From: Betaproteobacteria bacterium UBA1934
GTDB lineage: Bacteria > Pseudomonadota > Gammaproteobacteria > Burkholderiales > Rhodocyclaceae
Length of the DNA: 64,000 nt
Assembly: GCA_002337055.1 (NCBI GenBank)
Contig: DDFG01000005.1
Location: forward strand, 447,037-511,036
Reading direction: 5' to 3'
Within the stretch, counting starts at the first letter, position 1. Every line of letters starts with the position of its first letter. Positions 34,550 to 43,130 of this stretch are shown here, piece by piece. The notes under the pieces are model-generated. The model searched no databases and was not told the DNA's origin. It worked only from the letters and a program-made list of their open reading frames with translations. The position numbers and the translations under genes were made by a program.

Positions 34550-36207
34550 AATCGCTCGTATCCCTGCTTCTGCTGGCGCTCGCCTCGGGCAGCGCGCTGG
34601 CGGCCGGTGCCGACCTCGGCCAGGCCCAGCAACAGGCCACCAACTGGACGGCCATCGCGATGTTTGCCGCTTTTGTCGGCTTCACGCTGTACATCACCAA
34701 GTGGGCGGCGGCCAAGACCAAGTCGGCCGCCGATTTCTACACAGCAGGCGGCGGCATCACCGGTTTCCAGAACGGTCTGGCGATTGCCGGCGACTACATG
34801 TCGGCAGCCTCCTTTCTCGGTATTTCCGCACTGGTGTTCGGCAGCGGCTTTGACGGCCTGATCTTCTCGATCGGCTGGCTGGTCGGCTGGCCCGTCATCA
34901 CCTTCCTGATGGCGGAACGCCTGCGCAACCTCGGCAAGTTCACCTTTGCCGACGTGGCGGCCTACCGCTTCTCGCAAACACCGATCCGCACCTTTGCCGC
35001 CACCGGCTCGCTGGTTGTGGTTGCCTTCTACATGATCGCCCAGATGGTCGGCGCCGGTCAGCTCATCAAACTGCTCTTCGGCCTTGAATACACCTACGCG
35101 GTCGTGATTGTCGGCGTGTTGATGATGGCCTATGTGCTGTTCGGCGGCATGACCGCGACGACCTGGGTGCAGATCATCAAGGCGGTGATGCTGCTCTGCG
35201 GTGCGACGTTTATGGCGGTCGCGGTGCTGTACCAGTTCGGTTTCTCGCCGGAAGCGCTGTTCACCAAGGCAGTCGAAGTGCACAAGAGCCACGACAAGAT
35301 CATGGCCCCCGGCGGCCTGATCAAGGACCCGGTTTCGGCGATTTCGGTGGGTATGGCGCTGATGTTCGGTACCGCCGGCCTGCCGCACATCCTGATGCGC
35401 TTCTTCACCGTGCCGAACGCCAAAGAAGCGCGCAAGTCGGTGGCTTGGGCGACAACCTGGATCGGCTACTTCTACATCCTCACCTTCATCATCGGCTTCG
35501 GCGCCATCGTGATGGTCGGCACCAACCCCGAGTTCCTCGACGCCAAGGGCGCGCTGAAGGGCGGCGGCAACATGGCGGCCATCCACCTCGCCAATGCGGT
35601 CGGCGGCAATATCTTCCTCGGCTTCATCTCGGCCGTGGCCTTTGCCACCATCCTCGCCGTGGTCGCGGGTCTGACGCTCTCGGGTGCCTCCGCCGTGTCG
35701 CACGACCTCTACGCCACCGTGTTCAAGAAGGGCCAGGCCTCGTCCGCCGACGAACTGCGCGTCTCCAAGATAACCACGCTGGCGCTGGGTGTGGTGGCCA
35801 TCGTGCTGGGCATTGCTTTCGAGAAGGAAAACGTCGCCTACATGGTGATGCTGGCCTTCGCCATCGCCTGCTCGGCCAACTTCCCGGTGCTGTTCATGTC
35901 GGTCCTGTGGAAGAACTGCACGACCAAGGGCGCGGTCGCCGGCGGCTTCACCGGTCTGATCATGGCCGTGGTGCTGACCATCGGTTCGGCCAACGTGTGG
36001 GAAGTGGTGCTGCAAAACCCGAAGGGTTCTGCCTGGTTCCCGTATAACTCGCCCGCTATTTTCTCGATGTCGTCCGCCTTCTTCGTAATCTGGCTGGTGT
36101 CGATTCTGGATCGCAGCGCCCAGGCCGAAAAAGAGCGCGCCGCCTACCCGGCACAGCAGATTCGTTCCGAGTCGGGTGTAGGTGCTGCCACGGCTTCATC
36201 ACACTGA
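34546..36207 (+). CDS. actP: Cation/acetate symporter ActP
   Basis: Sodium:solute symporter family permease of 553 residues for uptake of acetate and similar short carboxylates. A cleavable signal-like N terminus (about 1-20, ALASGSALAAGA) is typical of ActP and is followed by about 13 TM helices. Family blocks are DFYTAGGGITGFQNGLAIAGDYMSA (sodium site region), GLPHILMRFFTVPNAKEAR and AVVAGLTLSGASAVSHDLYA. It overlaps the DUF485 gene by four bases and is followed by a strong terminator. It implies growth on acetate or fermentation products, common in Rhodocyclales. Confidence 0.95.
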   Translation: MKSLVSLLLLALASGSALAAGADLGQAQQQATNWTAIAMFAAFVGFTLYITKWAAAKTKSAADFYTAGGGITGFQNGLAIAGDYMSAASFLGISALVFGSGFDGLIFSIGWLVGWPVITFLMAERLRNLGKFTFADVAAYRFSQTPIRTFAATGSLVVVAFYMIAQMVGAGQLIKLLFGLEYTYAVVIVGVLMMAYVLFGGMTATTWVQIIKAVMLLCGATFMAVAVLYQFGFSPEALFTKAVEVHKSHDKIMAPGGLIKDPVSAISVGMALMFGTAGLPHILMRFFTVPNAKEARKSVAWATTWIGYFYILTFIIGFGAIVMVGTNPEFLDAKGALKGGGNMAAIHLANAVGGNIFLGFISAVAFATILAVVAGLTLSGASAVSHDLYATVFKKGQASSADELRVSKITTLALGVVAIVLGIAFEKENVAYMVMLAFAIACSANFPVLFMSVLWKNCTTKGAVAGGFTGLIMAVVLTIGSANVWEVVLQNPKGSAWFPYNSPAIFSMSSAFFVIWLVSILDRSAQAEKERAAYPAQQIRSESGVGAATASSH

Positions 36208-36253
36208 CCAACCCTTTCCCCCCAAGTGTTTGGTTTGACCGGACACTTTTTTG

Positions 36254-36280
36254 GCCCCGCCGAGGCGGGGCTTTTTCTTT
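36254..36280 (+). terminator. Rho-independent terminator of the actP operon
   Basis: Seven-base G+C stem (GCCCCGC / GCGGGGC) with a CGAG loop, followed by TTTTTCTTT. It lies 46 bases after the actP stop and is the best intrinsic terminator in the window. Confidence 0.85.
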
Positions 36281-36404
36281 GGTCATCCGGCATTTCGGGT
36301 ACACATCGGTCATGGTTGAAACAATTCGTAAATCCGGCTCCACGTTGTCAATCGTCACGAGAATCACTCGTTAATGGAACATCCCCTCAATCAGGAGAAT
36401 TACC

Positions 36405-36773
36405 ATGAAAACCCGAGTTGCCAGTCTCGCGATCGGCGTCCTCGCCCTGATGCTGTCTGCCTGCGTCGTCGCGCCCGTGCCGCCGTATGGTGGTGGCTAT
36501 TACAGCGATCCGGTGATGGTGGCACCGCCCGCCCCCCGCGTTGAATACTACGGCGCTCCACCCGTGGTCGGACAAATCTGGATCAACGGCTTCTGGAACT
36601 GGAACGGTCGCGGCCACGTCTGGGTGCCCGGTCGCTGGGAAGCGCCGCGCCCCGGCTATATGTGGGTGCCACACCGCTGGGAACACGACGGGCGCAGCTG
36701 GCGACAATCCGGCGGCCATTGGCAACCGGATGGCGGCCGGCACGGTAATCCTCACTACGGCGATCGTCGCTGA
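36405..36773 (+). CDS. YXWGXW repeat lipoprotein
   Basis: Small secreted lipoprotein of 122 residues with lipobox LSAC (Cys at about 20). The mature part is rich in Gly, Pro, Trp and Tyr and carries at least two W-x-W/VPG-x-W-type repeats (NGFWNWNGRGHVWVPGRW and YMWVPHRWEHDGRSW), the mark of the YXWGXW family, whose function is unknown. AGGAG precedes the ATG at 36405. It stands alone, downstream of the actP terminator, and converges with the Cys-cluster gene 15 bases on. Confidence 0.85.
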   Translation: MKTRVASLAIGVLALMLSACVVAPVPPYGGGYYSDPVMVAPPAPRVEYYGAPPVVGQIWINGFWNWNGRGHVWVPGRWEAPRPGYMWVPHRWEHDGRSWRQSGGHWQPDGGRHGNPHYGDRR

Positions 36774-36787
36774 AAACTCCCCGGCCT

Positions 36788-37039
36788 TCAGGGCCGAGTC
36801 GCCACTTCCAGGACGCTCAAGTAGGCCAGCGCCTGCTCGCGGGTGTCGCCGCACATTTCCGGCGAGGCTTGCAAGCCCGCGCAGCAGGCAGGCCGTTCCG
36901 GACGCCCGAAGAGCCGGCACAGGCGGTCATCGTCAAGATGACGGCACACCTCGCCCGCCGGCTTGTTCAGGCTGGAAATCGACGGCGCGATGCAGCAGGC
37001 GGCGCAGCCCGGGCGACAGGCATGGCGCTCAATCGCCAC
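36788..37039 (-). CDS. YkgJ-type cysteine cluster protein (small, GTG start)
   Basis: An 83-residue protein with the Cys pattern CRPGCAACC near the N terminus and further Cys in VCRHLDDDRLCRLF and ACCAGLQASPEMC, which fits the YkgJ family of putative zinc or iron-sulphur binders. I place the start at a GTG (37039) because the Cys cluster begins directly after it; the frame upstream overlaps rlhA and has no homology. It overlaps the rlhA stop by 11 bases, so it is coupled to that gene. The biochemical role is unknown. Confidence 0.75.
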   Translation of the reverse strand: MAIERHACRPGCAACCIAPSISSLNKPAGEVCRHLDDDRLCRLFGRPERPACCAGLQASPEMCGDTREQALAYLSVLEVATRP

Positions 37040-38987
37040 AAGCGTTCGCCGGACGTTGCCGGTGAAAGATGAGCGGCACCACCGAAGGCGGCGGCGATTG
37101 CAGGATCGCCTTCCTGATCCGGCCGACGACATGCATCTCGCAGGCGCGGCAATCGAAGGTCAGCGTATAGCGTTCCTTGCCCGAGACCAAAGTCATCGGT
37201 TCGGCGCGCACCTGCCCCTGTACGCCGGTCACGCCTTTGGCCTGTTTGGGGCAAAGCTGGTACGAGAAGCGCAGGCAGTGCTTGGTGATCATCAGCGAAA
37301 CTTCGCCTGCTTCTTCGTGCGCCTCATACGCCGCAGCGATCAGTTGCACGCCGTGCCGCGTATAGAAGCGCCGGGCGGCCTCGTTGTAGACGTTGGCCAG
37401 ATAGGAGAGCGTCGCCTCCGGATAGGGCACGGGCGGTTCGACGGCCGGCTTGCGCGGCAGCCGCCGATGCGCGGCCAGACGCGCCGCGTCGAGCGCCGCG
37501 ACGGCTTCGCGGCGCAATGCGTTGATCTGGCTGGCCGGCACGAACGGCACTGTGTCCAGATCAACCTCGACGGCATCGGCCCGGAACAGGGTGCCGCCCA
37601 GCTTGGCAATGTGCTCGCGCAATTTGTCGCGGGCCTGCGCCGGCTGCCGCGCCGATTCGCCGGCCATCGCCAGTGAGGCGCCCGCGACGACGCCATCCTC
37701 GTCGGTCAGCGTCAGTGTCAACGCCTCGGCTCCACCGGCGAGATGCAGGCGAACACCGATCTGGCGTTCGGCGGAGGGCCGCTGCAAGGCCTGCTCCCAG
37801 GCATGGTCGCCATTGCGATTGATCGCCGTACCCGGCAGGAATCCCGGCAGTTGGCCGATCGCCACGTTCGGTTCGATGCGCCAGACGGCGCCCTGACGGG
37901 TCGCCACGTTGACCGGCACGCCGATGGTTTCGCGCTTGTGGGCGTAGTTGAGCCCGTCGCCGTTGTGCAGGTCTTCGCTCGTTTCCATTTCGAACCAGTC
38001 GGGCCCGATACGGGTCACCGTGCCGATGGGCAGGCCGACGAAAGCAGGCGAATCGAATGCGCCGATATCGGGCTGACGGGCCTGCACAAAATAATCGGTC
38101 GCCCCGCGATGAAAGGTTTTGTCCGGATCAGGCGTAAACAACAGCGTCGTGCGCCCGGACGAAGCAGGGGCATAGCCCGGATGCGCCGCCATGAACTGGT
38201 CGAGCAGGCGCCGGTAGTGACCGGCGATGTTCTTGACGTAAGGCGCTTCCTTGTATCGTCCCTCGATCTTGAAAGAACGGATGCCGGCCTCGATCAGCGC
38301 GCCGAGATTGGCGCTCTGGTTGTTGTCCTTCAGCGAGAGCAGATGCTTTTCAAAAGCCACGACCCCGCCTTGAGCGTCGGTTAGCGTATAGGGCAGGCGG
38401 CAGGCCTGCGAGCAGTCGCCGCGATTGGCGCTACGCCCGGTGTGGGCGTGGCTGATGTAGCACTGGCCCGAAAAGGCCACGCACAAGGCGCCGTGGATGA
38501 AGAATTCCAGCGTCGCGTCGGTCGCCGCATGAATCGCGCGGATGTCGACGAGACTCAGCTCGCGCGCCAGCACCAGTTGCGAAAACCCGACGTCGGCCAG
38601 AAATGCCGCTTTGTCGACGCTGCGAATATCGCACTGGGTCGAGGCGTGCAGGTCGATCGGCGGCAGATCGAGTTCGAGCAGGCCCATATCCTGCACAATC
38701 AGCGCGTCCACCCCCGCGTCATAGAGCTGCCAGATCAGCGCACGCGCCGGTTCCAGCTCGCTGTCGTGCAGGATGGTATTGATCGTGGCGTAGATACGGG
38801 CATGGTAACGATGTGCGAATTCCACCAGCGCGGCGATATCGTTCACCGGATTGGTCGCGCCCGCCCGCGCCCCGAAGGCTGGCGCGCCGATGTAGACCGC
38901 GTCGGCGCCGTGCAGAATGGCTTCGCGGCCGATGTCGGCGGTCTTGGCGGGCGCCAGCAGTTCGAGGGTTTGCGCGGAATCAGGCAT
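37029..38987 (-). CDS. rlhA: 23S rRNA 5-hydroxycytidine synthase RlhA (YdcP), U32 family
   Basis: U32-family protein of 652 residues, the length of E. coli RlhA (YdcP), which is required for 5-hydroxycytidine at position 2501 of 23S rRNA. N-terminal U32 domain: ELLAPAKTADIGREAI, GADAVYIGAPAFGAR, the signature LEFFIHGALCVAFSGQCY, and RGDCSQACRLPY with cluster Cys. The long C-terminal half is the DUF3656-type extension. It lies in a small minus-strand operon, with a GNAT gene upstream (8-base overlap) and the Cys-cluster gene downstream. Confidence 0.9.
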   Translation of the reverse strand: MPDSAQTLELLAPAKTADIGREAILHGADAVYIGAPAFGARAGATNPVNDIAALVEFAHRYHARIYATINTILHDSELEPARALIWQLYDAGVDALIVQDMGLLELDLPPIDLHASTQCDIRSVDKAAFLADVGFSQLVLARELSLVDIRAIHAATDATLEFFIHGALCVAFSGQCYISHAHTGRSANRGDCSQACRLPYTLTDAQGGVVAFEKHLLSLKDNNQSANLGALIEAGIRSFKIEGRYKEAPYVKNIAGHYRRLLDQFMAAHPGYAPASSGRTTLLFTPDPDKTFHRGATDYFVQARQPDIGAFDSPAFVGLPIGTVTRIGPDWFEMETSEDLHNGDGLNYAHKRETIGVPVNVATRQGAVWRIEPNVAIGQLPGFLPGTAINRNGDHAWEQALQRPSAERQIGVRLHLAGGAEALTLTLTDEDGVVAGASLAMAGESARQPAQARDKLREHIAKLGGTLFRADAVEVDLDTVPFVPASQINALRREAVAALDAARLAAHRRLPRKPAVEPPVPYPEATLSYLANVYNEAARRFYTRHGVQLIAAAYEAHEEAGEVSLMITKHCLRFSYQLCPKQAKGVTGVQGQVRAEPMTLVSGKERYTLTFDCRACEMHVVGRIRKAILQSPPPSVVPLIFHRQRPANACGD

Positions 38988-39417
38988 CCGGCTGGAAATC
39001 CCGCGAGAAATGATGAGAGGCGAGTCTGAATCCCTTGTTCAGGTACAGTCGATGCGCCGCCTGCCGCGCGTAGCCGGAGTCCAGATGCACCGCGTGACAA
39101 CCCGCTGCCCGTGCAAACGCGATCAAATGATCCAGCAAGGCACCGGCGTAACCGCAACCAGTATGGCCGGGCAAGGTCGCCAGATCGTCGATGTAGAGAA
39201 TCTTGCCCCAGGCGAGGAATTCGGCCAGGCGATAGCCGGCCACACTGCGGACGACACCCTCCCGGCGCAGCGCCAGAATACGGTAGCCTTGCGCCGCTTG
39301 GCGGCGCACCCGCGGCGCGAAATCGGCCTCCGCCAGATGCGGACGCAGCGCCTGAAAGACCGGAAAACAATCGATCAGGTCGGCATCGCTTTCAGCGTTA
39401 AAGATGTCGGCATCCAT
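38980..39417 (-). CDS. GNAT family N-acetyltransferase
   Basis: Acetyltransferase of 145 residues from MDADIFNAESDADL. GNAT features: the strand ILYIDDLATLPGHTGCGYAGALLDHL, where HTGCGYAG is the acetyl-CoA pyrophosphate loop (motif A, RxxGxG/A in most members), and AVHLDSGYARQAAHRLYLNKGF (motif B). The substrate is unknown. It overlaps rlhA by eight bases and ends a run starting at thiC (seven bases away), so it may be transcribed with thiC and fall under the same TPP riboswitch. Confidence 0.85.
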   Translation of the reverse strand: MDADIFNAESDADLIDCFPVFQALRPHLAEADFAPRVRRQAAQGYRILALRREGVVRSVAGYRLAEFLAWGKILYIDDLATLPGHTGCGYAGALLDHLIAFARAAGCHAVHLDSGYARQAAHRLYLNKGFRLASHHFSRDFQPDA

Positions 39418-39424
39418 GGCGCCA

Positions 39425-41338
39425 TCAGACCTTGCGATAAACCTCGGCACCCGCCTTGACGAATTCCACGGCCTTGGCCTCCATGCCTTTTTCCAGCGCC
39501 TCGCTCTCGGCAACGCCCTGTTGTGCGGCAAAATCGCGGACGTCCTGCGTGATTTTCATCGAGCAAAAGTGTGGCCCGCACATCGAACAGAAATGCGCTA
39601 CCTTGGCACCTTCGGCGGGCAGGGTTTCGTCGTGGAAACTCTTGGCGGTATCCGGATCGAGCGAGAGCGCGAACTGGTCGTCCCAACGGAATTCGAAGCG
39701 TGCCTTGGACAACGCGTTGTCGCGAATTTGCGCGCCGGGGTGGCCCTTAGCCAGGTCGGCGGCGTGCGCCGCGATCTTGTAGGCGATGATGCCGGCCTTG
39801 ACGTCGTCCTTGTCCGGCAGCCCCAAGTGTTCCTTGGGCGTCACATAGCAAAGCATGGCCGTGCCGTACCAACCGATCATCGCCGCGCCGATGGCGCTGG
39901 AGAGATGGTCATAGCCCGGCGAAATGTCGGTAACCAGCGGGCCGAGCGTATAGAACGGCGCTTCCTTGCACCATTCCAGTTGCAGTTCCATGTTTTCCTT
40001 GATCATGTGCAGCGGCACATGGCCCGGGCCTTCGATCATGACCTGGCAATCGTGCTTCCACGCGATATCGGTGAGTTCGCCCAGCGTTTTCAGTTCGGCC
40101 AGCTGCGCTTCGTCATTGGCATCGTAGATGGAACCGGGGCGCAGGCCATCTCCGAGCGAGAAGGCGACGTCGTAGGCCTTCATGATTTCGCAGATTTCCT
40201 CGAAGTGGGTATAGAGGAAATTTTCCTTGTGGTGCGCCAGGCACCATTTGGCAAGAATGGAGCCGCCGCGCGAAACGATGCCGGTCATGCGCGAGGCGGT
40301 CATCGGCACATAGCGCAGCAGCACGCCAGCGTGGATGGTGAAATAGTCGACACCCTGTTCTGCTTGCTCGATCAGCGTGTCGCGGAACAGTTCCCAGGTC
40401 AGGTCTTCAGCCTTGCCATTCACTTTTTCCAGCGCCTGGTATATCGGCACCGTGCCGATCGGCACCGGGCTGTTGCGGACGATCCATTCGCGGGTCTCGT
40501 GGATGTGCTTGCCGGTGGACAGATCCATGACCGTGTCGCCCCCCCAGCGGATGGCCCAGGTCATCTTGTCGACCTCTTCCTGAATCGAACTGACCACCGG
40601 CGAGTTGCCGATATTGCAGTTGATCTTGGTCAGGAAATTGCGGCCGATGATCATCGGCTCCGATTCCGGGTGGTTGATGTTGTTGGGGATGATGGCGCGA
40701 CCGCGGGCGATTTCGTCGCGCACATACTCGGGGGTGATCTCTTCGGGAATGGACGCGCCGAAATGCTGGCCCGGATGCTGGCGGCCCAGCAGTCTGGCCA
40801 TTTTCTCGCCCTGCGGGCCACTGGCGCTCAGCTGACCGAGAAACTCGCGCCGACGCAGATTTTCGCGGATGGCGACGTACTCCATCTCGGGCGTGACGAT
40901 GCCCTGCTTCGCATAATGCATTTGCGTCACGTTCATCCCGGGCTTGGCGCGGCGCGGATTTCTCGCCAGACCGAAGCGCATCGCCGCAAGCTCGCCGTCG
41001 GCCTCGCGCTGCCGGGCGTAGGTGGAAGACTGGCCCTCCAGCGTCTCGGTATCGTTCCGCTCGGCGATCCAGTCGGCACGCAACGCAGGCAGACCCTGAC
41101 GGATGTCGATACGGGCATCGGGGTCGGTGTAGGGACCGGAGCAGTCATACACCGTCAGCGGTGGATTGGTCTCGCCGCCAAACGCGGTGGGCGTCGTCGC
41201 TTGCGCGATCTCGCGCATCGGCACACGGATGTCCGGACGCGAGCCGGCGACGTAGATCTTGCGCGAGTGTGGAAACGGTTGCACAGCCGCGTGGTCCACA
41301 TGGGCCTGGGCGGCGACGAATTGATCTTTGGCGTTCAT
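39425..41338 (-). CDS. thiC: Phosphomethylpyrimidine synthase ThiC
   Basis: Radical-SAM enzyme that rearranges aminoimidazole ribotide to HMP-P, the pyrimidine precursor that ThiD phosphorylates. 637 residues from an ATG with AAGGAG upstream. Blocks: RKIYVAGSRPDIRVPMREI, the central NIGNSPVVSS, GTVPIYQALEKV, YFTIHAGVLLRY, and the C-terminal iron-sulphur motif CSMCGPHFC. The leader (41407-41485) is a TPP riboswitch, so expression falls when thiamine is plentiful. The rest of the open frame upstream of 41338 is leader sequence. Confidence 0.97.
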   Translation of the reverse strand: MNAKDQFVAAQAHVDHAAVQPFPHSRKIYVAGSRPDIRVPMREIAQATTPTAFGGETNPPLTVYDCSGPYTDPDARIDIRQGLPALRADWIAERNDTETLEGQSSTYARQREADGELAAMRFGLARNPRRAKPGMNVTQMHYAKQGIVTPEMEYVAIRENLRRREFLGQLSASGPQGEKMARLLGRQHPGQHFGASIPEEITPEYVRDEIARGRAIIPNNINHPESEPMIIGRNFLTKINCNIGNSPVVSSIQEEVDKMTWAIRWGGDTVMDLSTGKHIHETREWIVRNSPVPIGTVPIYQALEKVNGKAEDLTWELFRDTLIEQAEQGVDYFTIHAGVLLRYVPMTASRMTGIVSRGGSILAKWCLAHHKENFLYTHFEEICEIMKAYDVAFSLGDGLRPGSIYDANDEAQLAELKTLGELTDIAWKHDCQVMIEGPGHVPLHMIKENMELQLEWCKEAPFYTLGPLVTDISPGYDHLSSAIGAAMIGWYGTAMLCYVTPKEHLGLPDKDDVKAGIIAYKIAAHAADLAKGHPGAQIRDNALSKARFEFRWDDQFALSLDPDTAKSFHDETLPAEGAKVAHFCSMCGPHFCSMKITQDVRDFAAQQGVAESEALEKGMEAKAVEFVKAGAEVYRKV

Positions 41339-41406
41339 GATGCTCCTTGCGGCAGGCGGCGGTCGGAAGTGGACGCGCAAGGAGGAACGAAAGTTCGGCA
41401 ACGCTC

Positions 41407-41485
41407 GTTTCCCTACGTCGGTATGACCCGACCAGGTTCGGAGGGACTCTCTCAGCCGCGCAACCCGGCGGCGCGGCACCCCTAA
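41407..41485 (-). ncRNA. TPP riboswitch (THI element) in the thiC leader
   Basis: On the minus strand the leader shows all thi-box landmarks in order: GGGGTGCC, GGCTGAGA, GAACCTG, and the 3' block ATACCGACGTAGGGAAACG. It ends about 69 bases before the thiC ATG. Binding of thiamine pyrophosphate should repress translation or transcription of thiC. Confidence 0.97.
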
Positions 41486-41647
41486 CGAAGGAACGCAAGT
41501 TACTGGAAAGACGAAGAAAAGGCAAGAAACCTCAAGAATCGCCCAATTGTTCCGAAATAGAGATGGGGCCTGTTCGCAATTTGCGCATTCGCGTCGGATA
41601 ATGACGGACACCCCGAGTGCACGCCCATAACAACAAGGAGTTCTGCC

Positions 41648-43024
41648 ATGCGTTCGCCCATTGCCGTTCTTGCCCTTGCGTTTGCCGCCGGGTCGCCTGG
41701 CATTGCCCTGTGCGCGCCGACCTGGCAGTTGATTTCCGCCGAGCCGGGCAAGCGCATCGAGGTCGATCGCGCCAGCCTAAAGCGGGAAGAAGGGGGCAAG
41801 GTCGTCGCCCTCGGGCGTGTCACGCTCGACAAGGAACTGACCGATATCCGCACCGGCAGCAACTACCGGGTGATCGAGGCACTGACGCGTTACGACTGTA
41901 CCGGCCGCAATGCGACCACGCTGAAGCGAAGCTATCGCAAGAGCGATAGTGAACTCCTGCGTGAAGAAGAACTGAACAGCGGCGTATTGCCTGTACGCAG
42001 CGGCACCCTTGACGACAAGGTGTTGCGCGAAGTCTGCCGTCCCACCGACAACAAGGCGCCCGCCGGCGAAATTGCCCACCGTGCCAACGACGCCGCCGAC
42101 AAGCTCAAGGCGGCGAACGAGGCGCTCGTTCAGAAGGAATTGGCCAAGGCCGGCCCCGCCCGCGCGATCAAGACGGCCGAAAGCGAACATGCACCCACCG
42201 CGCCGGCCAGCAAACCGGCCACACCCCCGGCGCCTATCGCACAAAAACCGGCGCCCGCCCCGGCAGCCACCCCTGCGCCGCGCCATGCCGTCGCCCACCG
42301 CCCGGCGCGCAAAGCGGAGCCGGCACACGAGGCCGCCACTGCGCACGCGCACATGCACTGGTCCTACGAAGGCGAAGGCGGACCACAGAACTGGCATCGA
42401 CTCGACAGCCGCAATATCGCTTGCGCGGCGGGCAATCGCCAGTCGCCCATCGATATCCGCGACGGTATTCGCGTCGATCTCGAAGCCATCAAATTCGATT
42501 ACGCCCCGTCGCCGTTCCGCATTGTCGATAACGGTCACACCATACAGGTCGTGGTCGGTGGCGGCAGTCTCTCGCTGGGCGGCAAGACCTACGAATTGCA
42601 GCAGTTCCACTTCCATCGGCCTTCCGAAGAAACAGTCAATGGCAAGCGTTTCGACATGGTTGCCCATCTGGTGCACAAATCCGATGACGGCAAGCTCGCG
42701 GTCGTGGCGGTACTGATGGATCGCGGCAGCGAAAACCCCATCATCCAGACCCTGTGGAATCACTTGCCACTCGAAAGGGACACGCCAGTCACCTCGACCA
42801 GCGCCACCCTTGATCTCAACACCTTTCTGCCGGCAAAACGCGACTACTACGCCTACATGGGGTCGCTGACCACGCCACCTTGTACCGAAGGCGTGCTGTG
42901 GCTAGTAATGAAACAGCCGATCAGCCTGTCGGCCGACCAGTACGCAATCTTCGGGCGGCTTTACCGCAACAACGCCCGCCCGATCCAGTCCTCCGGCGAC
43001 CGCCTGATCAAGGAAAGCCGCTGA
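41648..43024 (+). CDS. Secreted alpha-carbonic anhydrase fused to a surface-adhesin-E-like domain
   Basis: Protein of 458 residues with a signal peptide (about 1-22). The N-terminal domain (about 25-120, WQLISAEPGKRIEVD to YDCTGRNATTLKRSY) resembles the surface-adhesin protein E family. A charged helix and a Pro/Ala-rich linker (about 180-230) lead to a full alpha-carbonic anhydrase domain (about 235-455): HWSYEGEGGPQNW, RQSPIDI, zinc His at about 321 and 323 (FHFHRPSEE) and 340 (HLVH), GSLTTPPCTEGVLW. It should hydrate CO2 in the periplasm. The fusion is unusual and worth checking against relatives. Confidence 0.9.
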   Translation: MRSPIAVLALAFAAGSPGIALCAPTWQLISAEPGKRIEVDRASLKREEGGKVVALGRVTLDKELTDIRTGSNYRVIEALTRYDCTGRNATTLKRSYRKSDSELLREEELNSGVLPVRSGTLDDKVLREVCRPTDNKAPAGEIAHRANDAADKLKAANEALVQKELAKAGPARAIKTAESEHAPTAPASKPATPPAPIAQKPAPAPAATPAPRHAVAHRPARKAEPAHEAATAHAHMHWSYEGEGGPQNWHRLDSRNIACAAGNRQSPIDIRDGIRVDLEAIKFDYAPSPFRIVDNGHTIQVVVGGGSLSLGGKTYELQQFHFHRPSEETVNGKRFDMVAHLVHKSDDGKLAVVAVLMDRGSENPIIQTLWNHLPLERDTPVTSTSATLDLNTFLPAKRDYYAYMGSLTTPPCTEGVLWLVMKQPISLSADQYAIFGRLYRNNARPIQSSGDRLIKESR

Positions 43025-43068
43025 CGCTTCAGCCTCGCGCTCGCTCCGCCAAATCGCGGGCGAGCGGC

Positions 43069-43074
43069 TATAAT
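43069..43074 (+). promoter_or_regulatory. Candidate -10 box (TATAAT) before the PCMT-like gene
   Basis: Perfect TATAAT 56 bases before the ATG at 43131, in the gap after the carbonic anhydrase gene. No convincing -35 box is visible at the right distance, so this is only a candidate. Confidence 0.35.
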
Positions 43075-43130
43075 CTGGGCTTGCCCCAACCTAAATATTA
43101 GCGGATACTGATATTTACCCTGGAGTCACT

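Noticed and set aside
34480..36015. 511-codon minus-strand open frame opposite actP
   Set aside because: His/Gly/Arg/Asp-rich antisense frame of a membrane protein gene; actP is certain by homology.
36782..36796. CGGCC/GGCCG hairpin between the YXWGXW and Cys-cluster genes
   Set aside because: Five-base stem without a T-run and partly inside a coding end; not enough for a terminator call.
39404..41485. 693-codon plus-strand open frame opposite thiC
   Set aside because: It is antisense to thiC over its whole length, shows no family motif, and has the Arg/Gly/His/Asp-rich make-up typical of antisense frames in G+C-rich genes.
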